From Deltaproteobacteria bacterium (lineage in GTDB: Bacteria > Desulfobacterota > Desulfomonilia > UBA1062): DNA of 35,204 nt. The stretch covers positions 1 to 35,204 of the forward strand of contig JAGOOG010000020.1 in assembly GCA_017992605.1 (NCBI GenBank), written 5' to 3'. The notes below the pieces were generated by a model. It did no database searches. It was not told the DNA's origin and saw only the letters and a list, made by a program, of their open reading frames with translations. Within the stretch, counting starts at the first letter, position 1. The number at the start of each line of letters is the position of its first letter. Shown here piece by piece: positions 26,085 through 33,948 of this stretch. A program made the position numbers and the translations under genes.

Positions 26085-27164
26085 ATGAGCATCCCTTCAT
26101 ACATACTCGCCATCGAGACCTCCTGCGACGAGACCGCCGCCGCAGTGGTGGCCGGCTGCGGCGATGTCCTCTCCAACGTGGTGGCAAGCCAGGTGAAAGA
26201 CCATGCCGCCTTCGGCGGGGTGGTACCGGAAATCGCGTCACGCAGGCATATCGAACTCATCGGCCCCGTGGTGCGCGAGGCCCTGCACCAGGCCGGTATC
26301 TCGCCGAGGGACCTGGGGGGCATCGCGGTCACCCAGGGACCCGGCCTCATCGGCGCCCTGCTGGTAGGTATCTCCTATGCCAAGGCGCTGGCCTATGGAT
26401 TGAACCTTCCCGTCTGCGGCATCAACCACCTTGAGGGACACCTGGCAGCGGCGAGGATCGATGCGTCCCTGAGCTACCCGCACGTGGGCATGGTGGTCTC
26501 CGGCGGCCATACCTCTCTCTACGAGGTCACCGACGAGACCACCATCACCCAGATCGGCCAGACCATCGACGACGCAGCGGGGGAAGCCTTCGACAAGGTG
26601 GCCAAACTCCTGAACCTCGGGTATCCGGGGGGCGCGATCATCGAGAAGATCTCCCGGGGGGTTGACCACAGCGCCGTGGAACTGCCCAGGCCCATGATGA
26701 ACGACGACACCTTCGACTTCAGCTTCTCGGGTCTCAAGACCGCAGTGCTGCACCTCGTGCAGAGGTCCGACATCTTCGAGGGGCTCGACCTGAAGTTTTC
26801 CGGGCTGCCCGAGGCGAAAAAGCCCAGGCCTGGAAGAGAACACCTCGTGCCGGTCATCGCCGCGGCATTCCAGGCAGCCGTGGTGGATGTGCTCGTGGCC
26901 AAGGCCGTCAGGGCGGTGCAGGAGTACGGGATGGACCTGCTCGTGGTCTCGGGCGGCGTGGCCAGCAACACGGCCCTGCGGGAGGCGCTGAGGGAAAGGG
27001 CGGCACAGGAACATATCCGGCTCGTCATACCCCAGAGGAAGTACTGTACCGACAATGCCGCCATGGTCGGGGTCGCGAGCATACGTCACTTCAGGGACGG
27101 CCAACATGCGGGCCTGGACATGAATGCCGTTTCGCGGTGGTCGTCCATCACCGGCCTGCATTGA
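26085..27164 (+). CDS. tsaD: tRNA N6-adenosine threonylcarbamoyltransferase TsaD
   Basis: 359 residues, ASKHA fold. With TsaB, TsaE and TsaC it attaches the threonylcarbamoyl group to A37 of ANN-decoding tRNAs (t6A). Visible motifs are LAIETSCDETAAAVV at the N terminus, the metal-binding HLEGH (His115, His119), VSGGHTSLYEV, and the C-terminal SGGVASNTALRE and CTDNAAMVG segments. The first ATG in the frame is used; no strong ribosome-binding site precedes it. It lies 32 bases after pyrE and probably belongs to the same transcript. Confidence 0.96.
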   Translation: MSIPSYILAIETSCDETAAAVVAGCGDVLSNVVASQVKDHAAFGGVVPEIASRRHIELIGPVVREALHQAGISPRDLGGIAVTQGPGLIGALLVGISYAKALAYGLNLPVCGINHLEGHLAAARIDASLSYPHVGMVVSGGHTSLYEVTDETTITQIGQTIDDAAGEAFDKVAKLLNLGYPGGAIIEKISRGVDHSAVELPRPMMNDDTFDFSFSGLKTAVLHLVQRSDIFEGLDLKFSGLPEAKKPRPGREHLVPVIAAAFQAAVVDVLVAKAVRAVQEYGMDLLVVSGGVASNTALREALRERAAQEHIRLVIPQRKYCTDNAAMVGVASIRHFRDGQHAGLDMNAVSRWSSITGLH

Positions 27165-27198
27165 ACGCCTGCCCCTCGATGGGGTACACGGGGAAGAC

Positions 27199-28008
27199 AT
27201 GAGGGCGAAGCGCTCACTGGGACAGAACTTCCTGAAGAACATCGGCATCGCCCGGAAGATGGCTGCTCTGGCCGGCGTCGGTCCCGGCGACACGGTCGTC
27301 GAGGTGGGTCCGGGCAAGGGCATGCTCACCAGGGTGCTCCTGGACCAGGCATCCAGGGTCATCGCCGTGGAAAAGGACGACCTCCTGTTCGAGGACCTCT
27401 CCCGCAGCATCGGCCACAGTGAAACGTTCCGCCTCGAACACCGGGACATCCTCGAGGCCGACCTATCCCTGCTCCTTCCCGACGGGGCCAAGGTCGTGGC
27501 GAACCTGCCCTACAACATCGGGACCCAGTTCATCATACGGCTCGTGGACCATGCATGGCGCATCGCGGTCGTGGTGGTCATGCTCCAGAGAGAGGTTGCC
27601 GGGAGAATCTGCGCCCGCGCGGGGGACAGTGATTACTCGGCGCTGAGCGTCATCGTGTCCGCCGGGTTCGATGCATCGCCCGGATTCATGGTGGGGCCCA
27701 ACAATTTCTTCCCGCGGCCAAAGGTGGAATCCCAGGTGGTCAGACTGGTCCCGAAGATCTCACCCATCCCCGCCGGGGAGATGGAGCTCTTCAAGGCCGT
27801 CGTCTCCTGTGCCTTCCACCAGCGGAGAAAGGTGCTCGGGAACTCACTGATCCACCTGCCCAGGATAGACCGGGAGCTCCTGGAAGGGCTCGCGCTCAGG
27901 GCGTCCATCGACATCCGCCGCCGCCCCCAGGAGGTGTCCCCTGCCCAGTACCACCTTTTCAGCAAAGGCTACGGGGCATACCTGAGAGATCACTCACAGG
28001 GAAAGTGA
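27199..28008 (+). CDS. rsmA: 16S rRNA (adenine1518/1519-N6) dimethyltransferase RsmA
   Basis: 269 residues from ATG 27199. The KsgA family dimethylates two adjacent adenines near the 3' end of 16S rRNA. The family N terminus RAKRSLGQNFLKN follows at once, supporting this start over an in-frame ATG at 27124 that lies inside tsaD. SAM motif I is VVEVGPGKGMLT (about 33-44), motif IV is NLPYNI (102-107), and FFPRPKVES is conserved. GGGGAAG precedes the ATG. It is the last gene of the plus-strand run that begins at ricT. Confidence 0.95.
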   Translation: MRAKRSLGQNFLKNIGIARKMAALAGVGPGDTVVEVGPGKGMLTRVLLDQASRVIAVEKDDLLFEDLSRSIGHSETFRLEHRDILEADLSLLLPDGAKVVANLPYNIGTQFIIRLVDHAWRIAVVVVMLQREVAGRICARAGDSDYSALSVIVSAGFDASPGFMVGPNNFFPRPKVESQVVRLVPKISPIPAGEMELFKAVVSCAFHQRRKVLGNSLIHLPRIDRELLEGLALRASIDIRRRPQEVSPAQYHLFSKGYGAYLRDHSQGK

Positions 28009-28033
28009 GCCATGCAGGCCCGGAGCCCCTCCA

Positions 28034-28099
28034 GTTACATAGTTACAGTACGGATACCGCTGTTTGTAATTCAGATTACAGGGCCGAAATGCGTGTAAC
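28034..28099 (+). promoter_or_regulatory. Cluster of TTACA/TGTAA repeats upstream of the subtilase
   Basis: Two tandem GTTACA boxes (28034-28039, 28042-28047; 8-base period), an exact inverted repeat TGTAAT-N4-ATTACA (28065-28080), and TGTAAC (28094-28099) lie in 66 bases. They sit about 115-180 bases before the predicted transcription start, the usual position of upstream activator sites for sigma54 enhancer-binding proteins. The protein that would bind is unknown. Confidence 0.45.
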
Positions 28100-28114
28100 C
28101 GTCAAAATCGGGGC

Positions 28115-28130
28115 GAATCGCCGGCGATTC
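28115..28130. repeat. 16-base perfect palindrome
   Basis: GAATCGCCGGCGATTC is fully self-complementary and is followed by TTTAT. In RNA it could form a 6-bp stem with a CCGG loop. It may be a weak terminator of the rsmA transcript or a protein-binding palindrome in the subtilase control region. Confidence 0.4.
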
Positions 28131-28186
28131 TTTATAACCAATTGATATTTAACATGTAAATAAGTCTTGCTGGAGCGTCATAGCTT

Positions 28187-28201
28187 TGGCATCCGGTTTG
28201 C
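28187..28201 (+). promoter_or_regulatory. Candidate sigma54 (-24/-12) promoter of the subtilase
   Basis: TTGGCATCCGGTTTGC: TGGCA (28187-28191), six bases, then TTGC (28198-28201). The GG and GC pairs are exactly 10 bases apart, as sigma54 requires. Deviations from consensus are T for C after GGCA and C for A/T after TTGC. The expected start point is about 28213. No competing sigma70 promoter is convincing in this gap. Confidence 0.6.
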
Positions 28202-28212
28202 CTTAGTCCCTG

Positions 28213-28228
28213 CAGATCGAAAGATCTG
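28213..28228 (+). promoter_or_regulatory. 5'-terminal stem-loop of the subtilase mRNA
   Basis: CAGATCGAAAGATCTG forms a perfect 6-bp stem with a GAAA tetraloop. Its first base coincides with the start predicted from the sigma54 promoter, and a G-rich ribosome-binding region (GGGGGGTATAAGG) follows directly before the GTG at 28240. Such 5' hairpins can protect mRNA from decay. Confidence 0.5.
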
Positions 28229-28239
28229 GGGGGTATAAG

Positions 28240-29613
28240 GTGAAAGACTACAAGGGCATTTCAACATCGGTTCTGGTTTTCGTCCTGGTCGGTCTCACGC
28301 TCCATGCCGCCGAGTATCGTACGGACGAGGTCATCGTGAAGTTCAAACCCAGCGGTCCTCTGGCCGCATCGACCCTGTCCGTCTCCGGGGAACGGCCCAT
28401 GGTCATCGCCGTGGACAACGCTCTGGAGGCCATCAAGGAGCTCGAGGCGAGCGGAGAGGTCGAGTATGCGGAGCCCAATTACATCATAGAGGCCGAGAAT
28501 GTCCCTGACGACTGGCCATATGCGGGCCAGTGGACACAGCTCGGCCTCGAAGAGGCGTGGGGCTTCATCGCCCTGGGAGAGCCCGGACCCGAGGTTGTCA
28601 TCGCGGTCATCGATTCGGGTGCTGATCTTTCTCACCCCGAGCTCGGGGGCATACTCATCGACGGCTATGATTTCGCCGGCAACGACGGCAGGCCCGAAGA
28701 CAACTCGGGGCACGGCACCAAGGTGTGCGGTGTCCTCGGGGCCGTGGGCAACAACGGCAGCGGCATCGCCGGGGTGGCCTGGGACGTGGACATCGCCGTC
28801 ATGCCGGTGAAGTTCATGGACATGAACGGCGACGGCAAGACCACGGGCAGCCTCTCGGACGCTATCGAGGCCATCTACTTCGCTGTGGACCATGGCGCAC
28901 AGGTCATCAACGCGAGCTGGGGATTCTACGATTACTCCCGTTCGCTCCAGGACGCCTTCTCCTATGCCCAGAGCAGGGGCGTACTGATCGTGGCGTCTGC
29001 AGGCAACAAGGGGCAGAACAATGACATCAGCGACCACTACCCGTCGAACTACCCCTTTGACAACATCGTTGCGGTTGCCGCCATGGACACGGATGGAACC
29101 CTTGCATCCTTTTCCAACTACGGGGCGAAAAACGTAGACATCATAGCCCCCGGTGTGGGTATCACCACGACCACCGTGAACGGGGGACTGGTGTCATGGG
29201 CCTCGGGCACCTCGTATGCCACGCCCTTTGTCACCGGTGTCGCGGCGATGGTTCTCTCCTGTGCCCCTGACATCGACCATGCCTCGCTGCGGGAGATCAT
29301 CATGCTCTCCGCAAGCCTGGCACCGAGTGCAGGATCCCATGCGGTCGCCAGCGGCGGGTGTGTGAACGCCTATCAGGCGCTGCTTATCCAGGAAGGATAC
29401 GAGGCGGTGACCAGAGACACCCAGCCGGCCGGGAACACGCCCCCGAGCACAGACACGTCCGAGGTGGTCGTTTCCGGGTCGGGCGGCGGCAGTGCAGGCG
29501 GCGCCGGGTGCATGATCGGGACGGTTCAGGGTTCTGGCTTCCCCGTCACGACGGTGCTGCTCATGATATCGATAGTCTTGTTCCGGGTTCATCGAAGGAT
29601 GGACCTGGGATAG
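28240..29613 (+). CDS. Secreted subtilisin-like serine protease with a C-terminal anchor-like tail
   Basis: 457 residues, GTG start. A signal peptide (about 1-23, SVLVFVLVGLTLHA then A) is followed by a short I9-like propeptide (27-85, ending VEYAEPNYI). The S8 domain (about 95-385) has the full triad Asp125 (VIDSGAD), His158 (NSGHGT) and Ser325 (GTSYATP), plus oxyanion Asn256 (ASAGN). DMNGDGKT (194-201) looks like a calcium loop. After a Thr/Pro-rich linker comes a Gly-rich stretch with Cys424, a hydrophobic segment (434-449) and basic RVHRR, a tripartite layout like C-terminal sorting or processing signals. It is expected to be exported and surface-held or processed. Substrate unknown. A candidate sigma54 promoter drives it. 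Confidence 0.92.
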   Translation: MKDYKGISTSVLVFVLVGLTLHAAEYRTDEVIVKFKPSGPLAASTLSVSGERPMVIAVDNALEAIKELEASGEVEYAEPNYIIEAENVPDDWPYAGQWTQLGLEEAWGFIALGEPGPEVVIAVIDSGADLSHPELGGILIDGYDFAGNDGRPEDNSGHGTKVCGVLGAVGNNGSGIAGVAWDVDIAVMPVKFMDMNGDGKTTGSLSDAIEAIYFAVDHGAQVINASWGFYDYSRSLQDAFSYAQSRGVLIVASAGNKGQNNDISDHYPSNYPFDNIVAVAAMDTDGTLASFSNYGAKNVDIIAPGVGITTTTVNGGLVSWASGTSYATPFVTGVAAMVLSCAPDIDHASLREIIMLSASLAPSAGSHAVASGGCVNAYQALLIQEGYEAVTRDTQPAGNTPPSTDTSEVVVSGSGGGSAGGAGCMIGTVQGSGFPVTTVLLMISIVLFRVHRRMDLG

Positions 29614-29624
29614 CCTATACCCCC

Positions 29625-29648
29625 AGCCCCCCCACCGTTGGGGGGGCT
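29625..29648. terminator. First hairpin between convergent subtilase and thiolase genes
   Basis: A 10-bp stem AGCCCCCCCA (29625-29634) with its complement at 29639-29648 and a CCGT loop begins 11 bases after the subtilase stop. No T-run follows directly; it probably works together with the next hairpin. Confidence 0.55.
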
Positions 29649-29660
29649 ACCCCAAACAGT

Positions 29661-29700
29661 AGGGGGCCCTGCGCCGTGCGCAGGGCCCCCTGTTGTTTTC
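29661..29700. terminator. Second hairpin, likely terminator
   Basis: A 14-bp GC-rich stem (29661-29674 with 29678-29691) and a 3-base CGT loop, followed on the plus strand by GTTGTTTT. It lies between the convergent ends of the subtilase and the thiolase, so it may terminate both. Confidence 0.75.
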
Positions 29701-29730
29701 CCGCCTGAAGAGCGTGTCATCCAGGGTATG

Positions 29731-31020
29731 TCAGACCGCCTCGATGGCCATTGCCATGCCCATGCCACCCCCGATGCACAGGGATGCCATGCCGAGCCCC
29801 ACACCCCGTCTCTTCATCTCATTGACAAGGGCCAGGACGATGCGCGCGCCGGTGCACCCGATGGGGTGGCCGATGGAGATACCGGAACCGTTGAGGTTGG
29901 TGATGGACCAGTCGATGTTCAGCTCTCGCAGGCAGGCAATGGCCTGGGATGCAAAGGCCTCGTTCAGCTCGAAGAGGCCATAGTCCTTAACCGAGGTCCC
30001 GGTGATCCGCAGGAGCTTCCTCACCGCGGGGATCGGCCCGAGGCCCATGTACGAGGGATCTACACCGCCGGAGGCATATCCCTTGATCCGGGCTATGGGC
30101 TTGAGCCCGAGTTCCTTGGCTTTGTCCTCGCTCATGACAAGCAGCGCGGCAGCCGCATCGTTGATGCCCGATGCGTTGCCGGCCGTGACCGTCCCGTCCT
30201 TCTTGAAGACCGTGGCAAGCTTGCCCATCTTCTCCAGCGTCGTGTCCATGGGTCGCTCGTCGGTGTCGAAGACGATGGGTTCGCCCTTCTTCTGAGGGAT
30301 CTTCACCGGGACGATCTCGTCCTTGAGGATCCCGGAGCCGATGGCAGCGCGGGCGCGGTTGTGGCTTTCGAGGCCGAGCTTGTCCTGCTCCGCCCTGGTG
30401 ATGCCGTACTTTTCCGCGATATTCTCGGCAGTGATCCCCATGTGGTAGCCGTAGAAGATCTCGTAGAGGCCATCAAAGACCATGAGGTCTGCCGTCTTGC
30501 CGAAGGGCATGTCCATGCGGTAGCCCCATCGTGCCTTGGGCAGGGCTATGGGCACGTCGCTCATGTTTTCCATGCCGCCTGCGATGACGATCTCGTTGTC
30601 TCCGGCCACGATGGTCGCCGCAGCCAGGGCGATGGCCTTCATGCCCGAGGCGCAGACCTTGTTTACGGTGATGGCCGGGGTCTCCTTGGGCAGCCCGGCC
30701 CGGATCATGGCCTGCCTGCCTGGATTCTGGCCCTGGCCCGAGGTGAGCACGTTGCCCATGATGACCTCATCCACCATAACCTTCCTGAGGTCTTTGGGCC
30801 AGTTTGCGTACTGCTGCTCGATGACGCTGAGCCCGGTGTCCTTGAATGGATCGGGATTGTCTCCCCTGACCGCTGGAGACACATCCGGAGCCAGGCCGTT
30901 TCTGAGAAGGACTTCTCGGATCACGAGAGCTCCCAGGTCCTTCGCAGGGATTTCCTTGAGAGATCCGCCGAATGAGCCGACGGCGGTCCTCACGCCGCCA
31001 ACAATAACCACGTTCGACAT
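29731..31020 (-). CDS. Thiolase family acetyl-CoA C-acyltransferase
   Basis: 429 residues, slightly longer than the usual 390 because of an insert at about 42-80 (NGLAPDVSPAVRGDNPDPF and following). It catalyses either thiolytic cleavage of 3-ketoacyl-CoA or condensation of acetyl-CoA. The nucleophile Cys123 (NKVCASGMKA), NEAFA, His385 (GHPIGCTG) and the acid/base Cys415 (CIGGGMG) are present. AGGAGG precedes the ATG. A single-gene unit; direction in vivo cannot be read from sequence. Together with the acyl-CoA dehydrogenase it suggests beta-oxidation or syntrophic acid metabolism. Confidence 0.95.
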   Translation of the reverse strand: MSNVVIVGGVRTAVGSFGGSLKEIPAKDLGALVIREVLLRNGLAPDVSPAVRGDNPDPFKDTGLSVIEQQYANWPKDLRKVMVDEVIMGNVLTSGQGQNPGRQAMIRAGLPKETPAITVNKVCASGMKAIALAAATIVAGDNEIVIAGGMENMSDVPIALPKARWGYRMDMPFGKTADLMVFDGLYEIFYGYHMGITAENIAEKYGITRAEQDKLGLESHNRARAAIGSGILKDEIVPVKIPQKKGEPIVFDTDERPMDTTLEKMGKLATVFKKDGTVTAGNASGINDAAAALLVMSEDKAKELGLKPIARIKGYASGGVDPSYMGLGPIPAVRKLLRITGTSVKDYGLFELNEAFASQAIACLRELNIDWSITNLNGSGISIGHPIGCTGARIVLALVNEMKRRGVGLGMASLCIGGGMGMAMAIEAV

Positions 31021-31079
31021 AGGGCATCCTCCTGGAGGTTTATTTTATCATTTTCATGGGCTCGCTTGATTGCCGGGCC

Positions 31080-31088
31080 ACTATACCA
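31080..31088 (-). promoter_or_regulatory. Possible extended -10 promoter of the thiolase gene
   Basis: TGGTATAGT on the minus strand is an extended -10 element. No good -35 box lies upstream. It would give a leader of about 50 bases before the thiolase ATG. Confidence 0.35.
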
Positions 31089-31173
31089 TTGTCTGGTCCC
31101 GGATGGAACAGCCTTGCTGTATCTGCCCATGCCCGGCCTTGATAAAATCGCCCCCCCAGTGTACAAACGCTGC

Positions 31174-32052
31174 ATGGATCTGGACTACGAGGCCCTGCTG
31201 GACCGTTACGCGCTCGTGCTTCTCGACAACAGAGGGCTCTCCCGGGAGACATACCGGGCCTACCTGGGTGATATCCGGGATCTCATCGCGTTCATCCGGG
31301 AACGGCACGCGGGTGTTCCCGACCGCCGCACGGTGCGCTCGTACCTGCTCAGGCTTGCGTCGCGCTACAGCCGCACCTCGGTCAACCGCAAACTGAGCGC
31401 CATCAGGGGATTCTTCAACTTCGTGATGCGCACGAACGGGCTTCCCATGAACCCCTTCGGCCACATCCGGTCGCTCAAGGAAAGCCTCACCCTGCCGAAG
31501 TTCCTGACCCACGATGAGGTCTTCGACCTCATCGATGCGGTGACGGATCCGCGGGACAGGGCGATCCTCGAACTGCTCTATTCGACGGGCATACGGGTGG
31601 GGGAGGCCGAGATCATGAAGTGCTGCGACGTGGACGTGCACAGGGGCTTCGTCCTCGTGACCGGAAAGGGGTCCAAGCAGCGCCGGGTACCCGTGGGCTC
31701 CCGGGCGCTGGACGCCCTTCGTGCATACCTCAGGACCAGAGGCATCGAGGACCCCATCTACTGCACCGAGCCGATGTTCCTGGGGAAAAGGGGCGGCCCC
31801 CTGGGATCCAGGGGGATGCGCCGGGTCATTTACCGGTGGTCCCTCCAGGCGGCGCTGGCGAAGCGGGTGAGCCCCCATGTCCTCAGACATACCTTTGCGA
31901 GCCACCTGCTGGACGCGGGGGCCGACCTCAGGTCCATCCAGGAGATGCTCGGCCATGCGAGCCTGTCCACGACCCAGCGGTACACCCATTTGAATCTGGA
32001 CAAACTCATGGATGTGTATGATAAAGCTCATCCGAGGGCAAAGGAGGGATGA
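31174..32052 (+). CDS. xerC: Tyrosine recombinase XerC/XerD type
   Basis: 292 residues from ATG 31174. The N-terminal SAM-like core-binding domain (about 1-95) precedes the catalytic domain with Arg141 (TGIRVGE), Lys165 (GKGSKQR), His235 and Arg238 (HVLRHTF), His261 (LGHASLSTT) and the nucleophile Tyr270. XerC acts with XerD at dif to resolve chromosome dimers. The upstream start is uncertain; the frame is open to 31066 and no ribosome-binding site is evident. It overlaps hslV (TGATG), and the xerC-hslV-hslU order known from other bacteria favours housekeeping XerC over a mobile-element integrase. Confidence 0.92.
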   Translation: MDLDYEALLDRYALVLLDNRGLSRETYRAYLGDIRDLIAFIRERHAGVPDRRTVRSYLLRLASRYSRTSVNRKLSAIRGFFNFVMRTNGLPMNPFGHIRSLKESLTLPKFLTHDEVFDLIDAVTDPRDRAILELLYSTGIRVGEAEIMKCCDVDVHRGFVLVTGKGSKQRRVPVGSRALDALRAYLRTRGIEDPIYCTEPMFLGKRGGPLGSRGMRRVIYRWSLQAALAKRVSPHVLRHTFASHLLDAGADLRSIQEMLGHASLSTTQRYTHLNLDKLMDVYDKAHPRAKEG

Positions 32053-32582
32053 TGGAGATCCACGGAACGACCATACTGTGCGTGAGGCGAGGTGGAAAGG
32101 TCGTCCTGGCCGGCGATGGCCAGGTCACCATGGGCACCGTCATCCTCAAGGCCACGGCAAAGAAGGTGCGAAAGATCTACGAGAACAATGTCCTTGCAGG
32201 GTTTGCCGGGTCCACCTCGGACGCATTCACCCTGTTCGAGCGCTTCGAGGAGAAGCTCAAGGAATACCGGGGCAACCTGACCAGGGCCGCCGTGGAGATG
32301 GGCAAGGACTGGCGGACCGACCGGGTGCTCAGGAGGCTCGAGGCCCTCATGATCGTGGCGGATTCCACCAAGACCTTCATCCTCTCGGGGACCGGTGACG
32401 TGGTCGAGCCCGACGAGGACGTCTGTGGCATCGGCTCGGGAGGCCACTATGCCATGGCCGCCGCCAAGGCCCTCATCCGGCACACCGACCTCCCCCCGCG
32501 GGAGATCGCGGAAAAGGCCATGGAGATCGCCTCAGACATCTGCATTTACACCAACAAGGCCATCCACTGCGAGGAGCTGTGA
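32052..32582 (+). CDS. hslV: ATP-dependent protease proteolytic subunit HslV
   Basis: 176 residues from ATG 32052. The N-terminal nucleophile threonine is the first Thr of [10 protein letters not shown], exposed after removal of a short MEIHG propeptide, as in many bacterial HslV proteins. [11 protein letters not shown] and the C-terminal half are typical of this 20S-proteasome-like fold. It forms a double hexamer capped by HslU. An ATG three bases upstream (32049) is too close to the AAGGAGGG ribosome-binding site, so 32052 is preferred; its ATG overlaps the xerC TGA. Confidence 0.96.
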   Translation: MEIHGTTILCVRRGGKVVLAGDGQVTMGTVILKATAKKVRKIYENNVLAGFAGSTSDAFTLFERFEEKLKEYRGNLTRAAVEMGKDWRTDRVLRRLEALMIVADSTKTFILSGTGDVVEPDEDVCGIGSGGHYAMAAAKALIRHTDLPPREIAEKAMEIASDICIYTNKAIHCEEL

Positions 32583-33892
32583 TGAGCGACCTCACCCCGA
32601 AGCAGATCGTTACTGAACTCGACCGGTACATCGTCGGCCAGGGCAAGGCGAAACGCGCGGTGGCCACAGCACTGCGGAACCGGTGGAGACGCCAGAACGT
32701 GGATCCCGACATGCAGGACGAGATCTATCCCAAGAACATCATCCTCATCGGCCCGACGGGCGTGGGCAAGACAGAGATCGCCCGCAGGCTTGCCAAGCTC
32801 GCCGGCGCGCCGTTCATCAAAGTGGAGGCGTCCAAGTTCACCGAGGTGGGCTATGTGGGCAGGGACGTGGAATCCATCATCCGGGACCTCATGCGGATGG
32901 GCATCCAGCTTGTGCAGGCCGAGGAGAGCGATAAGGTCAGGGCCAAGGCAATCGAGGCCGCGAGGGAGCGGGTGCTCGACCATCTCCTGCCTCCCCAGAA
33001 GGATGCGGAGCTCCACACCGAGAGCAGGGAAAAGCTCAGGAAGATGCTGGAAGAGGGTGCACTGGACGACCGTTTCATCGAGGTTGAGTTCAGGGAGACA
33101 CAGATGCCCACCATCGAGGTCTTTTCCGGCCAGGGGCTCGAGGAGATGGGCATCGACTTCAAGGAGATGTTCTCCTCTCTCCTGCCCAAACGGACCCGAC
33201 GCCGCCGGATGAGCGTCAAGGAGGCGATGGAGTTCATCACCGGCCAGGAGGTCTCACGTCTCGTCGATATGGACAAAGTCACCCAGGAGGCGCGCCACCG
33301 GGTTGAGAACGCTGGCATCGTGTTCGTGGACGAGCTCGACAAGATCGCGGGCAGGGAGGGAGGCCGTGGCCCCGACGTGTCCAGGGAAGGGGTCCAGCGG
33401 GACCTCCTGCCCATCGTTGAGGGGACCACGGTGAACACCAAGTTCGGCCCGGTGAACACGGACCACATCCTCTTCATCGGCGCCGGTGCTTTCCATGTGA
33501 GCAAGCCTGCAGACCTCATCCCCGAGCTGCAGGGGCGGTTCCCCATCAGGGAGGAGCTGAGCCCGCTGACCAGGGATGACTTCATCCGCATCCTCACCGA
33601 GCCGAAGAACGCCCTCATCAAACAGTACCAGGCCCTGCTCGCCACCGAGGGCATCGATCTCGTCTTCGCCGAGGACGCGATCGGCGAGATTGCGGCCATT
33701 GCCCAGTACATCAACGAGCACACCGAGAACATCGGGGCCCGCAGGCTCCACACGGTACTGGAGAAGCTCCTTGAGGACATCTCCTTTGCATCGGAAGACA
33801 TGTCCGGGACGGTGACGGTGGACGGGTCCTATGTGAAAGAACGCCTGGAGCCCCTCATGAGCAGAGAGGACCTGAGCAGGTATATCCTCTGA
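32582..33892 (+). CDS. hslU: HslU, ATPase subunit of the HslVU protease
   Basis: 436 residues. AAA+ unfoldase: Walker A GPTGVGKT (about 56-63), Walker B VFVDELDK, and sensor segments after GRFPIREEL. An intermediate I domain (about 110-230) with the GYVGRDVES pore motif just before it. The C-terminal tail DLSRYIL inserts into HslV and activates it. ATG 32582 overlaps the hslV TGA and has GAGGAG upstream; a GTG at 32579 could add one residue. HslVU degrades unfolded and regulatory proteins in the cytosol. Confidence 0.97.
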   Translation: MSDLTPKQIVTELDRYIVGQGKAKRAVATALRNRWRRQNVDPDMQDEIYPKNIILIGPTGVGKTEIARRLAKLAGAPFIKVEASKFTEVGYVGRDVESIIRDLMRMGIQLVQAEESDKVRAKAIEAARERVLDHLLPPQKDAELHTESREKLRKMLEEGALDDRFIEVEFRETQMPTIEVFSGQGLEEMGIDFKEMFSSLLPKRTRRRRMSVKEAMEFITGQEVSRLVDMDKVTQEARHRVENAGIVFVDELDKIAGREGGRGPDVSREGVQRDLLPIVEGTTVNTKFGPVNTDHILFIGAGAFHVSKPADLIPELQGRFPIREELSPLTRDDFIRILTEPKNALIKQYQALLATEGIDLVFAEDAIGEIAAIAQYINEHTENIGARRLHTVLEKLLEDISFASEDMSGTVTVDGSYVKERLEPLMSREDLSRYIL

Positions 33893-33948
33893 GGATTGCC
33901 GCAGCTGCACCGAGGGTATATGATGCGAGCTGAAGAGAAAGGACAAGC

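Noticed and set aside
27124-27198. Earlier rsmA start inside tsaD
   Set aside because: The extra 25 residues overlap tsaD out of frame and precede the canonical family N terminus; the ATG at 27199 has a better ribosome-binding site.
28150-28240. GEMM-like c-di-GMP riboswitch pieces (GGCAAACC and AAAGC) on the minus strand
   Set aside because: The fragments are not in the right order or with the right stems, and they point away from any gene start. The same bases are better explained as a sigma54 promoter on the plus strand.
31174-32052. Tyrosine recombinase as an integrase of a mobile island
   Set aside because: It is in an xerC-hslV-hslU arrangement with 1-base overlaps, has XerC length and motifs, and no attachment-site repeats or cargo genes are near.
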